Shown here piece by piece: positions 18,236 to 26,041 of a stretch of DNA of 64,000 nt (the first letter of the stretch is position 1; every line of letters starts with the position of its first letter). The stretch lies in the NCBI GenBank assembly GCA_045568635.1, contig JBJLAO010000001.1:186001-250000 (forward strand). The letters are read 5' to 3'. The DNA comes from MedAcidi-G1 sp000817085 (GTDB lineage: Bacteria; Actinomycetota; Acidimicrobiia; Acidimicrobiales; MedAcidi-G1). The notes beneath the pieces were generated by a model. That model did not search any database. It had not been told where the DNA came from and saw only the letters and a program-made list of their open reading frames with translations. Made by a program: the position numbers and the translations under genes.

Positions 18236-20656
18236 CTATCTTCTTTTTCGCTCACCGCTTCTTCTAGAAGAACTTTTGCCTAAGTCGCCGTGCACTGCTT
18301 CCAATTCTGCTTGAAAAGCGTCTTCGAAAGAGGCTGCTGTCTTAGCTTTACTTCCGCTGTCTCGATTATCAGAATCGTCGTCTTTCTGGTTGAAATCATC
18401 TGCATCAGAAGAATCATCGTCTCTATCTGAACTCTCATCTTCTTCAATAGTTTCTGAAGACTTATCTTCATGACTTTGATCATTGTCACCATCTGATAAA
18501 GGCCTCAAAGAAATTTTTCCATTCGGATCTATGTCTTCAACCTCAACTTCAATGGCGTCACCAAGCGCAAGAACGTCTTCAACCTTGTCAATGCGTTTAC
18601 CGCCACCTAATTTAGAAATATGAACTAGCCCATCTCTTCCTGGCAGTATGTTAACGAAAGCCCCGAACTTGGTTATGTTGACAACTCTTCCTTCGTAAAC
18701 CTCTCCGACATGTGCTGAAGGTGGATCGACAATCAACATTACCTGTCTTTCCGCTTCGGCAACTTTCTCACGGTCAGGCGAAGCGATGGATACTATTCCT
18801 GACATCCCATCATCATCAACAGTAATTTCTGCTCCGGTTTCGGCTTGAATAGTGTTTATCATTTTCCCTTTCGGGCCTATTACTTCACCAATTTTTTCAA
18901 CCGGTATTTCAAAACTGAGAATCTTTGGAGCATTTTCTCCAACATCTTCACGTGGTTCAGGAATTGCAGAAGTCATTACTTCAAGTATTTTTAAACGAGC
19001 CTCTTTGGCTTGATTTAATGCATCTTTAAGCACGTCTGCAGGAATCCCATCAATTTTGGTATCGAGCTGCAAAGCTGTGACAAACTCAGTCGTGCCCGCA
19101 ACTTTGAAATCCATATCTCCGAAAGCGTCTTCTGCGCCTAAAATGTCAGTGAGTGTCACGTACTTGCCATCTTTATAAATCAAGCCCATAGCTATCCCAG
19201 CTACTGGTGCCTTAATAGGGACACCCGCATCCATCATCGAAAGACTGGAAGAACAAACAGAACCCATTGAAGTGGAACCGTTTGATGAAAGAACCTCGGA
19301 AACTAAACGAATGGTGTAAGGAAATTCCTCAAAACTTGGCACCACAGGAAAGAGGGCTCTTTCAGCGAGTGCACCATGGCCGATTTCTCTACGCTTTGGT
19401 CCTCTCATGAAACCAGTTTCTCCTGTTGAAAAGGGTGGAAAGTTGTAATGATGCATATATCTTTTACGCTCAATCGGATCAATACCATCTATCATCTGAT
19501 CCATTCGCCCAGTTCCCAAAGTGGTTATATTCAATACTTGAGTTTCACCTCGCTGGAAAAGACCAGACCCGTGAGATGTTGGAATGATTCCCACATCTGA
19601 CGACAGGGACCGAATATCAGACACTCCACGCCCATCAATTCGAACTCCTTCGTTTATGATTCGATCCCTAACAGTCTCTTTGGTAACAGATCTTATGGCA
19701 GCAGAAATCTGAACTTCTGCATTTTCTATTTCTTCAAAATTAGAAATGAGTTCACTTTTAAGTGCTTCCTTTAAGTCTGACTCAGCATTTTGTCTTTCTG
19801 TCTTGTCAACAATCATCTGTGTAGCTAAAACTCTTTCCGCTCCAGCAGTTTCAACGGCGGCAAAAATTTCGGGACTGTAATCAGCAGAAACCTCATATTC
19901 CATTACCTCAGGTTTTCCTACTGTTTCAACTAGTTTTTGCTGTAGTTCGATAACTTCTTTTATAAAATTCTTCGAAAATTCAAGACCATCAGCCAGTACG
20001 GCTTCATCAACGAAAGGTGCTCCTGCGTCGTAGACATCACAGGTGGCTTCCGTGCCACCTGCTTCTACCATCATGACTGCAACATCTCCATCTTCTAATA
20101 GACGACCTGCTACAACCATTTCAAAAGCTGAATCTGCGGATTCCTCGTAAGTCGGATGGGGAATCCATTCTCCCGACGCTGCCCAAGCGATTCGAACAGC
20201 TCCCACAGGACCATCAAAAGGTATTCCGGAAAGCATAAGTGCTGCTGAAGCCCCATTTAAAGCTAAAACATCATGAGGGTTCTCCATATCAGCCCCCATT
20301 ACTGTTCCGACTATGTGTACTTCATTACGGAAACCCTCTGGGAACATAGGTCTTAAGGGACGATCAATTAGTCTACATGTCAAAATTGCCGACTCTGAAG
20401 CACGACCTTCACGACGAAAGAAAGACCCCGGGATCTTGCCCGCAGCGTACATTCTTTCCTCGATATCAACAGTTAATGGAAAAAAATCAGCACCTGGTCG
20501 AGCTGATTTTGCACCCGTTGCTGTCATCAAAACTGTTGATTTTCCCAGTTGAGACAGAACTGCCCCTCCTGCTAATCCAGCCAGACGTCCAGTCTCAAAA
20601 CTAATTGTTTTTTCTGTCCCTGAAAATGTGTGGGACACGGAAATTGGTTTATTCAT
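18236..20656 (-). CDS. pnp: Polyribonucleotide nucleotidyltransferase (PNPase)
   Basis: An 806-residue 3'-5' phosphorolytic exoribonuclease. Two RNase PH domains (about 1-230 and 320-560) are joined by a helical linker. A KH domain (VEKIGEVIGPKGKMINTI, about 590-650) and an S1 domain (GEVYEGRVVNITKFGAFV, about 665-735) follow. Beyond these the tail is rich in Ser, Asp and Glu (about 740-806) and ends in basic residues, longer than in E. coli PNPase (711 residues). A stem-loop lies in its leader. rpsO-pnp order is the common bacterial arrangement. Confidence 0.96.
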   Translation of the reverse strand: MNKPISVSHTFSGTEKTISFETGRLAGLAGGAVLSQLGKSTVLMTATGAKSARPGADFFPLTVDIEERMYAAGKIPGSFFRREGRASESAILTCRLIDRPLRPMFPEGFRNEVHIVGTVMGADMENPHDVLALNGASAALMLSGIPFDGPVGAVRIAWAASGEWIPHPTYEESADSAFEMVVAGRLLEDGDVAVMMVEAGGTEATCDVYDAGAPFVDEAVLADGLEFSKNFIKEVIELQQKLVETVGKPEVMEYEVSADYSPEIFAAVETAGAERVLATQMIVDKTERQNAESDLKEALKSELISNFEEIENAEVQISAAIRSVTKETVRDRIINEGVRIDGRGVSDIRSLSSDVGIIPTSHGSGLFQRGETQVLNITTLGTGRMDQMIDGIDPIERKRYMHHYNFPPFSTGETGFMRGPKRREIGHGALAERALFPVVPSFEEFPYTIRLVSEVLSSNGSTSMGSVCSSSLSMMDAGVPIKAPVAGIAMGLIYKDGKYVTLTDILGAEDAFGDMDFKVAGTTEFVTALQLDTKIDGIPADVLKDALNQAKEARLKILEVMTSAIPEPREDVGENAPKILSFEIPVEKIGEVIGPKGKMINTIQAETGAEITVDDDGMSGIVSIASPDREKVAEAERQVMLIVDPPSAHVGEVYEGRVVNITKFGAFVNILPGRDGLVHISKLGGGKRIDKVEDVLALGDAIEVEVEDIDPNGKISLRPLSDGDNDQSHEDKSSETIEEDESSDRDDDSSDADDFNQKDDDSDNRDSGSKAKTAASFEDAFQAELEAVHGDLGKSSSRRSGERKRR

Positions 20657-20682
20657 TATTACTCTCTTTTTTCTCTTCTTTA

Positions 20683-20707
20683 CCTGTTCGAAACATTTTC
20701 AAACAGG
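20683..20707 (-). promoter_or_regulatory. Stem-loop in the pnp 5' leader
   Basis: An 11-bp stem (one G-U pair) with a 3-nt ATG loop, ending 26 nt before the pnp start codon. No T-run follows, so it is not an intrinsic terminator. E. coli pnp is autoregulated through an RNase III-cut leader hairpin, so a related processing or autoregulatory role is possible here; this is inference from position and shape only. Confidence 0.5.
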
Positions 20708-20813
20708 GCGACACCAAGCAACGAAAGCACTAATTTAAAACTGCTCACTTCTTAGGGTCTTTTTCTATCTGTTCTTTGTTTAACTAAGTTTAGGAACTTA
20801 TTGAGTCAACGCC

Positions 20814-21083
20814 CTAGCGGCGCAAACCTAATTTTGCGATAATTGACCTGTAACGCTCAACATCATTTTTTTCTAAATAATCAAGCATTCTTCGTCTACG
20901 ACCTACAAGCATCAACAAACCTCTTCTGCTGTGATGGTCTTTCTTATGAACTTTCAAATGTTCAGTAAGGTGGTTAATTCTTCCACTAACTAAAGCAATC
21001 TGAACTTCAGGAGAACCAGTGTCACTCTCGTGTAATTGGTGCTCAGAAATTGTTTCAGATTTCACAGGCGTACTGCTAGACAT
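20814..21083 (-). CDS. rpsO: 30S ribosomal protein S15
   Basis: An 89-residue S15, the usual length, binding the central domain of 16S rRNA. The family signature LTEHLKVHKKDHHSRRGLL and the terminal RYRSIIAKLGLRR are clear. The start at 21083 has AGAGG 5 nt upstream; a reading from 21107 would add eight foreign residues. It normally follows ribF, but here a 29-kb island separates the two. Confidence 0.97.
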   Translation of the reverse strand: MSSSTPVKSETISEHQLHESDTGSPEVQIALVSGRINHLTEHLKVHKKDHHSRRGLLMLVGRRRRMLDYLEKNDVERYRSIIAKLGLRR

Positions 21084-21109
21084 AAATTCCTCTAATATCG
21101 GATTCAAAC

Positions 21110-21185
21110 CTTAAAAACTTTCACTTTTAAGACTATAGGAAAGATCGGAGTCTCGAACCCGACCTCAAGCAATCCCTCTTGGATT
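21110..21185 (-). promoter_or_regulatory. Structured leader of rpsO (three hairpins)
   Basis: Three successive inverted repeats precede rpsO: 21171-21185 (5-bp arms AATCC/GGATT), 21143-21164 (6-bp arms with a G-U pair) and 21110-21131 (7-bp arms CTTAAAA/TTTTAAG), the last lying 27 nt before the start codon. S15 represses its own translation through leader structures in several bacteria, and a G-U/G-C element is a known S15 recognition feature. That this leader works so is inference. None of the hairpins has a T-run. Confidence 0.45.
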
Positions 21186-21229
21186 ACCTACCAAAGATAG
21201 ATCCTATCAACGCTAAAGCAACAGTACAC

Positions 21230-22234
21230 CTAACTAGTTACAAGTTCCTTGTATCGTCTTCGCCATTCCAATGAAGGTTTATCTGCTTGAACATCTACCA
21301 ATGCGCCTTGTTCTAGTGAAAGTTGGCCCTCTAATTTCTCTAACATCATTTGGTCCTCTAAACCAACTGCAAATGAAAAATCAATTACTTCATTCGCTAT
21401 TGTCCTGTCGTGTTCAACTAATGCACTCACATCATCATTACGCCATATCACGAAAGTGTAAATAGATTTACCTTCCTCTATGGGGGCTGCTGTCATAAAC
21501 AATTTGTGTTCAACACCCGTCTCGTAACTCATTGTGCTCAGTACCGAAAATGGCAACGCAAAGCCTGTAGTCATCTGAAGGTTTATGATGTCGTCTCCAC
21601 CGCCTGCCATAACCTTCGCAGAACCAACATTGTTTATCTTCACTTCGTAGCCGTACCCAAAAAAAGTCTCATCAAGCTGTTCGAGCTTTATTCTTGGGAC
21701 AACCGTTTCTTGTTCAATACCAAATGTCCCACGATGGGTATAAGGGAAATGGGAAATATCTAACATATTGTCAATCATTCGCGTGCTATCAGTATTCCAA
21801 ATCTGCATTTTTGTATTAAGACGTGTGAAAGAACTATCAGAATCTGCCGCAACTTCAGGAATAGGAGCGTCAGGCTCATTGGGGCAAAGCCAAACAAGCC
21901 CATACTTTTCTTCAACATGAAGAGATTTCAAATTCGCTTTTGGAGGAATAGGCAAACCCTCACTAGCAGAAGGAACTTCTAAACAATGACCTTCATCTCC
22001 AAATAACCAACCATGATAAGGACACCTAAGGCAACTGTCTTCTAACGTTCCTTTCGACAAAGGAGCCTGTCGATGGGTGCAACTATCTAGAGCTGCCACT
22101 ATCTGACCATCTGGCGTTCTCCATAAAACGTAGTCGTTATGCAAAAGCCTCACAGAGAAAATTTCGGACTCCACAGAATCACTGGTTGCAACAGCATGCC
22201 AAAAGTTGCCTAAAACATCTGGAAATTCATTCAC
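21230..22234 (-). CDS. Rieske non-haem iron oxygenase, VanA/NdmA-like (tandem copy 1)
   Basis: A 334-residue oxygenase subunit. The Rieske 2Fe-2S site is CTH (Cys52, His54) and CPYH (Cys71, His74). The mononuclear iron ligands are probably His162 and His167 (DISHFPYTH) with Asp294 in GLED. Size and spacing match O- and N-demethylase-type oxygenases such as VanA or NdmA; the substrate is unknown. It follows its near-identical copy after 37 bp and is last in the operon transcribed from 24494. The first two-thirds match copy 2 almost exactly, whereas the catalytic C-terminal third differs. Confidence 0.88.
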   Translation of the reverse strand: MNEFPDVLGNFWHAVATSDSVESEIFSVRLLHNDYVLWRTPDGQIVAALDSCTHRQAPLSKGTLEDSCLRCPYHGWLFGDEGHCLEVPSASEGLPIPPKANLKSLHVEEKYGLVWLCPNEPDAPIPEVAADSDSSFTRLNTKMQIWNTDSTRMIDNMLDISHFPYTHRGTFGIEQETVVPRIKLEQLDETFFGYGYEVKINNVGSAKVMAGGGDDIINLQMTTGFALPFSVLSTMSYETGVEHKLFMTAAPIEEGKSIYTFVIWRNDDVSALVEHDRTIANEVIDFSFAVGLEDQMMLEKLEGQLSLEQGALVDVQADKPSLEWRRRYKELVTS

Positions 22235-23262
22235 TGTGATTCTCCAATCAAATTCTTAGGCATTGTGCAATTCAATCAACCAGTTTTTTGTATCTTCTTC
22301 GCCATTCCAATGAAGGTTTATCTGATTGAACATCTACCAATGCGCCTTGTTCCAATGGAAGTTGGCCCTCTAATTTCTCTAACATCATTTGGTCCTCTAA
22401 AACAACCGCTAACTCCAAATCAATTACTTCATTCGCTATTGTCCTGTCGTGTTCAACTAATGCACTCACATCATCATTACGCCATATTACGAAAGTGTAA
22501 ATAGATTTACCTTCCTCTATGGGGGCTGCTGTCATAAACAATTTTTGTTCAACACCCGTCTCGTAACTCATTGTGCTCAGTACCGAAAATGGCAACGCAA
22601 AGCCTGTAGTCATGAAAAGCTTTACGATGTCGTCTCCACCTCCAGACATGACCTTTGTAGAACCAACATTGTTTATCTTCACTTCGTAGCCGTACCCAAA
22701 AAAAGTCTCATCAAGCTGTTCGAGCTTTATTCTTGGGACAACCGTTTCTTGTTCAATACCAAATGTCCCACGATGGGTATAAGGGAAATGGGAAATATCT
22801 AACATATTGTCAATCATTCGCGTGCTATCAGTATTCCAAATCTGCATTTTTGTATTAAGACGTGTAAAAGAACTATCAGAATCTGCCGCAACTTCAGGAA
22901 TAGGAGCGTCAGGCTCATTGGGGCAAAGCCAAACAAGCCCATACTTTTCTTCAACATGAAGAGATTTCAAATTCGCTTTTGGAGGAATAGGCAAACCCTC
23001 ACTAGCAGAAGGAACTTCTAAACAATGACCTTCATCTCCAAATAACCAACCATGATAAGGACACCTAAGGCAACTGTCTTCTAACGTTCCTTTCGACAAA
23101 GGAGCCTGTCGATGGGTGCAACTATCTAGAGCTGCCACTATCTGACCATCTGGCGTTCTCCATAAAACGTAGTCGTTATGCAAAAGCCTCACAGAGAAAA
23201 TTTCGGACTCCACAGAATCACTGGTTGCAACAGCATGCCAAAAGTTGCCTAAAACATCGAAT
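21246..23262 (-). repeat. Tandem gene duplication, 1039-bp period
   Basis: Two head-to-tail copies of one Rieske oxygenase gene, offset by 1039 bp. From about 21625 to 22220 the copies differ by a single base (21827 against 22866, synonymous), while the 3' part carries more than a dozen codon changes. Such a mosaic suggests recent duplication plus either gene conversion of the 5' part or rapid change of the 3' part. Confidence 0.92.
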
Positions 23263-23273
23263 GGTTCTGACAT
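22272..23273 (-). CDS. Rieske non-haem iron oxygenase, VanA/NdmA-like (tandem copy 2)
   Basis: A 333-residue paralogue of the neighbouring gene with identical residues from about 6 to 205, so Rieske ligands (Cys52, His54, Cys71, His74) and iron ligands (His162, His167, Asp294) are shared. Changes relative to copy 1 lie at positions 206, 210, 217, 218, 220, 243, 286-288, 291, 306, 317 and the C-terminus; the 286-291 block directly precedes the third iron ligand. A different substrate preference is therefore plausible. It starts immediately after the stop of the upstream oxygenase gene. Confidence 0.88.
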   Translation of the reverse strand: MSEPFDVLGNFWHAVATSDSVESEIFSVRLLHNDYVLWRTPDGQIVAALDSCTHRQAPLSKGTLEDSCLRCPYHGWLFGDEGHCLEVPSASEGLPIPPKANLKSLHVEEKYGLVWLCPNEPDAPIPEVAADSDSSFTRLNTKMQIWNTDSTRMIDNMLDISHFPYTHRGTFGIEQETVVPRIKLEQLDETFFGYGYEVKINNVGSTKVMSGGGDDIVKLFMTTGFALPFSVLSTMSYETGVEQKLFMTAAPIEEGKSIYTFVIWRNDDVSALVEHDRTIANEVIDLELAVVLEDQMMLEKLEGQLPLEQGALVDVQSDKPSLEWRRRYKKLVD

Positions 23274-24494
23274 CTATCTACCTTTCAACGATTTCTCGTA
23301 ATGATCAACAAGCCAAGAATTAAATTGAGGTATAACAGCTTCTTGCCATGAGTAGTGGGCTCGATTTGCAAATCGTGAGCTCAGCCCCAATTGAGTGGCA
23401 ATATTTGTAGGTATATCTTGACGATTGAAATAGCCAACTCCTCTTATTGCAGCTTCTAGCAATTCATCAAATAAGGGGATTTCAAGAACTTCCTCTGGGA
23501 ACAGGTAGGCCATACTCAATTCGTGTGTTTCAGGCCCCGTCGGGTTAACGGTAAACCAAAATGCGGAATCTGCTTGCATGCCAATCAAGAGAGTTGGGGG
23601 AACAAAAGCAAAAACAACTCTCTGCCTTTCTTCTTCTGAAAGGTTTGGCAAAGGTGGAAAAAGAGCTTTGTAGGTGGGATTAAAGCCTCCGTCAATTTCC
23701 AAAGATGGATTAAACCCAAACATCGCTCCATCTCCTGGCTCAAAATCTGAATACGAGGATGGTGCTCCAGGAGCTCCTGCCGAGGGTGCCCAGTCGTGTA
23801 TTCCCTTATGAAGGCGGCTGTTATGGTACATCTCCATAAAATTCTCAATCATAATCTTCCAATTAAATGGAACATCAGGAATGACTGCAGGGTCTACGGT
23901 TTTAAGTGAATCAAGATTGTAATTAGCAACTGCATTTTCTAATTTTGCCAAACTCGGACCCAATGGATCTGCATTCTCGTCGAAATTTACGAATATGAAA
24001 CCATTCCAAACCTCTACAGCAATCTTTGCGAGGCCCGTATCTTCCATAACAAAACAGTCCGTATCCTTCATCTCGGGCGCACCGGTGAGTTCACCATCTA
24101 AATTAAATACCCACCAATGATAAGGACAGCGGAAATAACGGGCGTTACCCGAAAGAAACTTAGTGGGTTCAAGCATGTTTTGATCATCTATTCCGTCTAG
24201 ATCTGCTGTGACACACATCCCTCTATGAGGACAAACAGAAGACATTGCACGTATTTCAGACTCTGAATTTCTTACTACTACTACCGGCTCTCCAGCTGGT
24301 TTAGCAGAAAAATAGTCACCTATTTCTTGAACCTGTTCTTCACGTCCAACGCACAGCCACTCCGATGCAAATACGGAATCAATTTCAAAATCAAAAAAGT
24401 CTGGATCATTATAGACACGCGGTGGTAATCCAATTGCCTCTTTATAAGACCCTCGTGATTTAAGTAATTCTTCGAGATCAATAGAACTATTCAC
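23274..24494 (-). CDS. Rieske oxygenase alpha subunit, choline monooxygenase/GbcA-like
   Basis: A 406-residue oxygenase of the larger ring-hydroxylating type. The Rieske site is CPH (Cys88, His90) and CPYH (Cys123, His126), with an unusually long 32-residue spacer. The iron-site histidines are His224 and His229 in ENFMEMYHNSRLH. The N-terminal PPRVYNDPDFFDFE and EWLCVGR segments resemble oxygenases acting on quaternary amines, so demethylation or hydroxylation of a charged amine is one possibility; aromatic substrates are also possible. It is first in a three-oxygenase operon. An operator-like palindrome lies 44 bp upstream, shared with the divergent VOC gene. Confidence 0.85.
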   Translation of the reverse strand: MNSSIDLEELLKSRGSYKEAIGLPPRVYNDPDFFDFEIDSVFASEWLCVGREEQVQEIGDYFSAKPAGEPVVVVRNSESEIRAMSSVCPHRGMCVTADLDGIDDQNMLEPTKFLSGNARYFRCPYHWWVFNLDGELTGAPEMKDTDCFVMEDTGLAKIAVEVWNGFIFVNFDENADPLGPSLAKLENAVANYNLDSLKTVDPAVIPDVPFNWKIMIENFMEMYHNSRLHKGIHDWAPSAGAPGAPSSYSDFEPGDGAMFGFNPSLEIDGGFNPTYKALFPPLPNLSEEERQRVVFAFVPPTLLIGMQADSAFWFTVNPTGPETHELSMAYLFPEEVLEIPLFDELLEAAIRGVGYFNRQDIPTNIATQLGLSSRFANRAHYSWQEAVIPQFNSWLVDHYEKSLKGR

Positions 24495-24537
24495 TTTTCC
24501 CCTTCAAATAATAGTAAATAATACATCAAATACGATT

Positions 24538-24554
24538 GGTCAGACAATCAGACC
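24538..24554. promoter_or_regulatory. Predicted GntR operator, site A (divergent promoter region)
   Basis: The near-palindrome GGTCAGACAATCAGACC lies between the divergent Rieske (start 24494) and VOC (start 24592) genes. Its reverse complement matches site C at 15 of 17 positions. Toward the Rieske gene it overlaps a possible -35 (TTGTCT) 18 nt from TATTAT; in the other direction it overlaps a possible TTGGTC -35. One regulator could thus control both directions. Confidence 0.65.
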
Positions 24555-24591
24555 TTTTGATATGTTTTGATCTATCGAATAAGGGAGAACC

Positions 24592-25119
24592 ATGACATAT
24601 CCGAATATTCTAGTTTTTGTTGACTTTCCTACTGACGATGTTGATGCAGCAAATGCCTTCTATAGCAAAGTCTTTAACTGGGAAGTAGAGGAACGCATAC
24701 CAGGAATTTTCCACAGAATAGTGCCAGGACAAAACTTCAAGCTGGACGATGGCAGCCAAGGGCCCACTGGGAATTTACACATGGGAATATCCAAAGCTGC
24801 TAACACTAGACCTCATCCGAATCCTGAACCTCCTGAACCAACAACTCTTAGCCAAGGAGGCAGATCTATCAGAGCCTGGATTATGGTAAGCGATGATGAC
24901 TCATTTGACCGGATATTAGATGAGGCAGAAGGCCTTGGAGCAACTGTTTTATGGCGCAACCATTTTTGGACTGAATTCGGTGGAGCAAATGCATCTTTTA
25001 TAGACCCATGGGGAAATCAAATAAATCTTTGGCAACACCTCGAAGGTGTCGAGGTAGACGAAGAAACCCACCAAGTCATTGGGGAAGCGCTGATTCCTGA
25101 CGGATGGACTATTGAGTAA
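24592..25119 (+). CDS. VOC-fold (glyoxalase/bleomycin resistance-like) protein
   Basis: A 175-residue protein with the paired beta-alpha-beta-beta-beta modules of the VOC superfamily: VFVDFPTDDVDAANAFYSKVF near the N-terminus and NASFIDPWGNQINLWQH near residues 140-156. It resembles the dioxygenase/glyoxalase group of unknown substrate. GGAG precedes the ATG by 5 nt. It opens a four-gene plus-strand operon (VOC, VOC, SnoaL-like, 2-oxoglutarate/Fe oxygenase-like) divergent from the oxygenase operon. Confidence 0.82.
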   Translation: MTYPNILVFVDFPTDDVDAANAFYSKVFNWEVEERIPGIFHRIVPGQNFKLDDGSQGPTGNLHMGISKAANTRPHPNPEPPEPTTLSQGGRSIRAWIMVSDDDSFDRILDEAEGLGATVLWRNHFWTEFGGANASFIDPWGNQINLWQHLEGVEVDEETHQVIGEALIPDGWTIE

Positions 25120-25151
25120 AGCTAAAATACTGACTCCGACTAGAGAGAAAA

Positions 25152-25658
25152 ATGACAAATAAAACAACATACGACGTGCATCCTCCAGAGCCTCGTTGGA
25201 CACATGTCGCTCTGCGCGTTAACGATATTGATAAAACTATTGATTGGTATACGACCAACACCCCAATGTCTTTAATAACACGTCGTGAAGATGAAATGGG
25301 TTATGCCGCATGGTTAGGTCATACTGATAACCCTGACAGCCCATTTCTTCTTGTTTTATCCCAATTCTTCCCTGACAAGGACCCTTTTGCAGGTGCCCCA
25401 CATACCGTGCTAGGACCTTTTGCTCATCTAGGAATAGAGTTACCCAGCCTGGAAGCCATTCAAGAAGCTGAGAAGAAACTTGCTGAATCTGGATCAGTAG
25501 CACTACCGCTAACGGAAATGCCTCCACCCGTAGGGTGGGTCTTCATGGCGAAAGACCCAGATGGTAATACTTTAGAATTTTCTTTTGATCAGGGTGTCTA
25601 TTCAACTTTTCAAGAATTAGCAAAAAAAGGCAGCACTAGTGAAGACGAAACCAGTTGA
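25152..25658 (+). CDS. VOC-fold (glyoxalase-like) protein
   Basis: A 168-residue VOC protein beginning with the WTHVALRVNDIDKTIDWYTT pattern and ending with FMAKDPDGNTLEFSFDQ, which supplies the expected His and Glu metal-ligand positions. The layout resembles lactoylglutathione lyase and extradiol dioxygenase relatives, but the substrate is unknown. It lies 32 bp after the first VOC gene and overlaps the next gene by 20 bp. Confidence 0.82.
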   Translation: MTNKTTYDVHPPEPRWTHVALRVNDIDKTIDWYTTNTPMSLITRREDEMGYAAWLGHTDNPDSPFLLVLSQFFPDKDPFAGAPHTVLGPFAHLGIELPSLEAIQEAEKKLAESGSVALPLTEMPPPVGWVFMAKDPDGNTLEFSFDQGVYSTFQELAKKGSTSEDETS

Positions 25659-26040
25659 AGTTGCAGAATCCTACTTAAATTCCTTCATAAAAGGAGACCC
25701 AGATTTTATAGCCTCACACGTCGACGAGAATTTTGAAAATATACACACAAGCGCTCTTGGAGAACCTTGCTCAGGGCGATCTAAATATAGGGAAAATTTG
25801 ACCGGCTTTTTACAAAAGTTTGAAGGTATTAACTACGAATTGAAAGAGGCGATATCACAAGGTGAAAAAGTTTTTACATCTTATGTAATGAAAGCAAAAG
25901 TTGATGGATCCCCAATCGAAATAGAAGGGGCTTTCCAATTCCTTATTTCTGATGGTCTGATCAAACTTAGAATCGATTACTTTGACAGTCTTACTTTTCT
26001 CAAACAAATAGGACACCCAATCGGATTGGAGGGCAATTAA
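25639..26040 (+). CDS. SnoaL-like/NTF2-fold protein
   Basis: A 133-residue protein with the layout of polyketide-cyclase-like (SnoaL) proteins: an N-terminal helix pair (VAESYLNSFIKGDPDFIASHVDE), a VKGR-like SGRSKYRENL segment and a mixed sheet ending in LRIDYFDSLTFLKQIG. Members include cyclases, isomerases and hydratases; the role here is unknown. The start is a GTG at 25639, overlapping the upstream VOC gene, and the stop is 1 bp before the next ATG, so the operon is tightly coupled. Confidence 0.7.
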   Translation: MKTKPVEVAESYLNSFIKGDPDFIASHVDENFENIHTSALGEPCSGRSKYRENLTGFLQKFEGINYELKEAISQGEKVFTSYVMKAKVDGSPIEIEGAFQFLISDGLIKLRIDYFDSLTFLKQIGHPIGLEGN

Positions 26041-26041
26041 A

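Noticed and set aside
21125..21200. Possible tRNA upstream of rpsO (a GGGTTCGAGACTCC stretch like a T-arm)
   Set aside because: The T-stem has mismatches, and no matching acceptor stem, anticodon arm or D-arm could be found on that strand.
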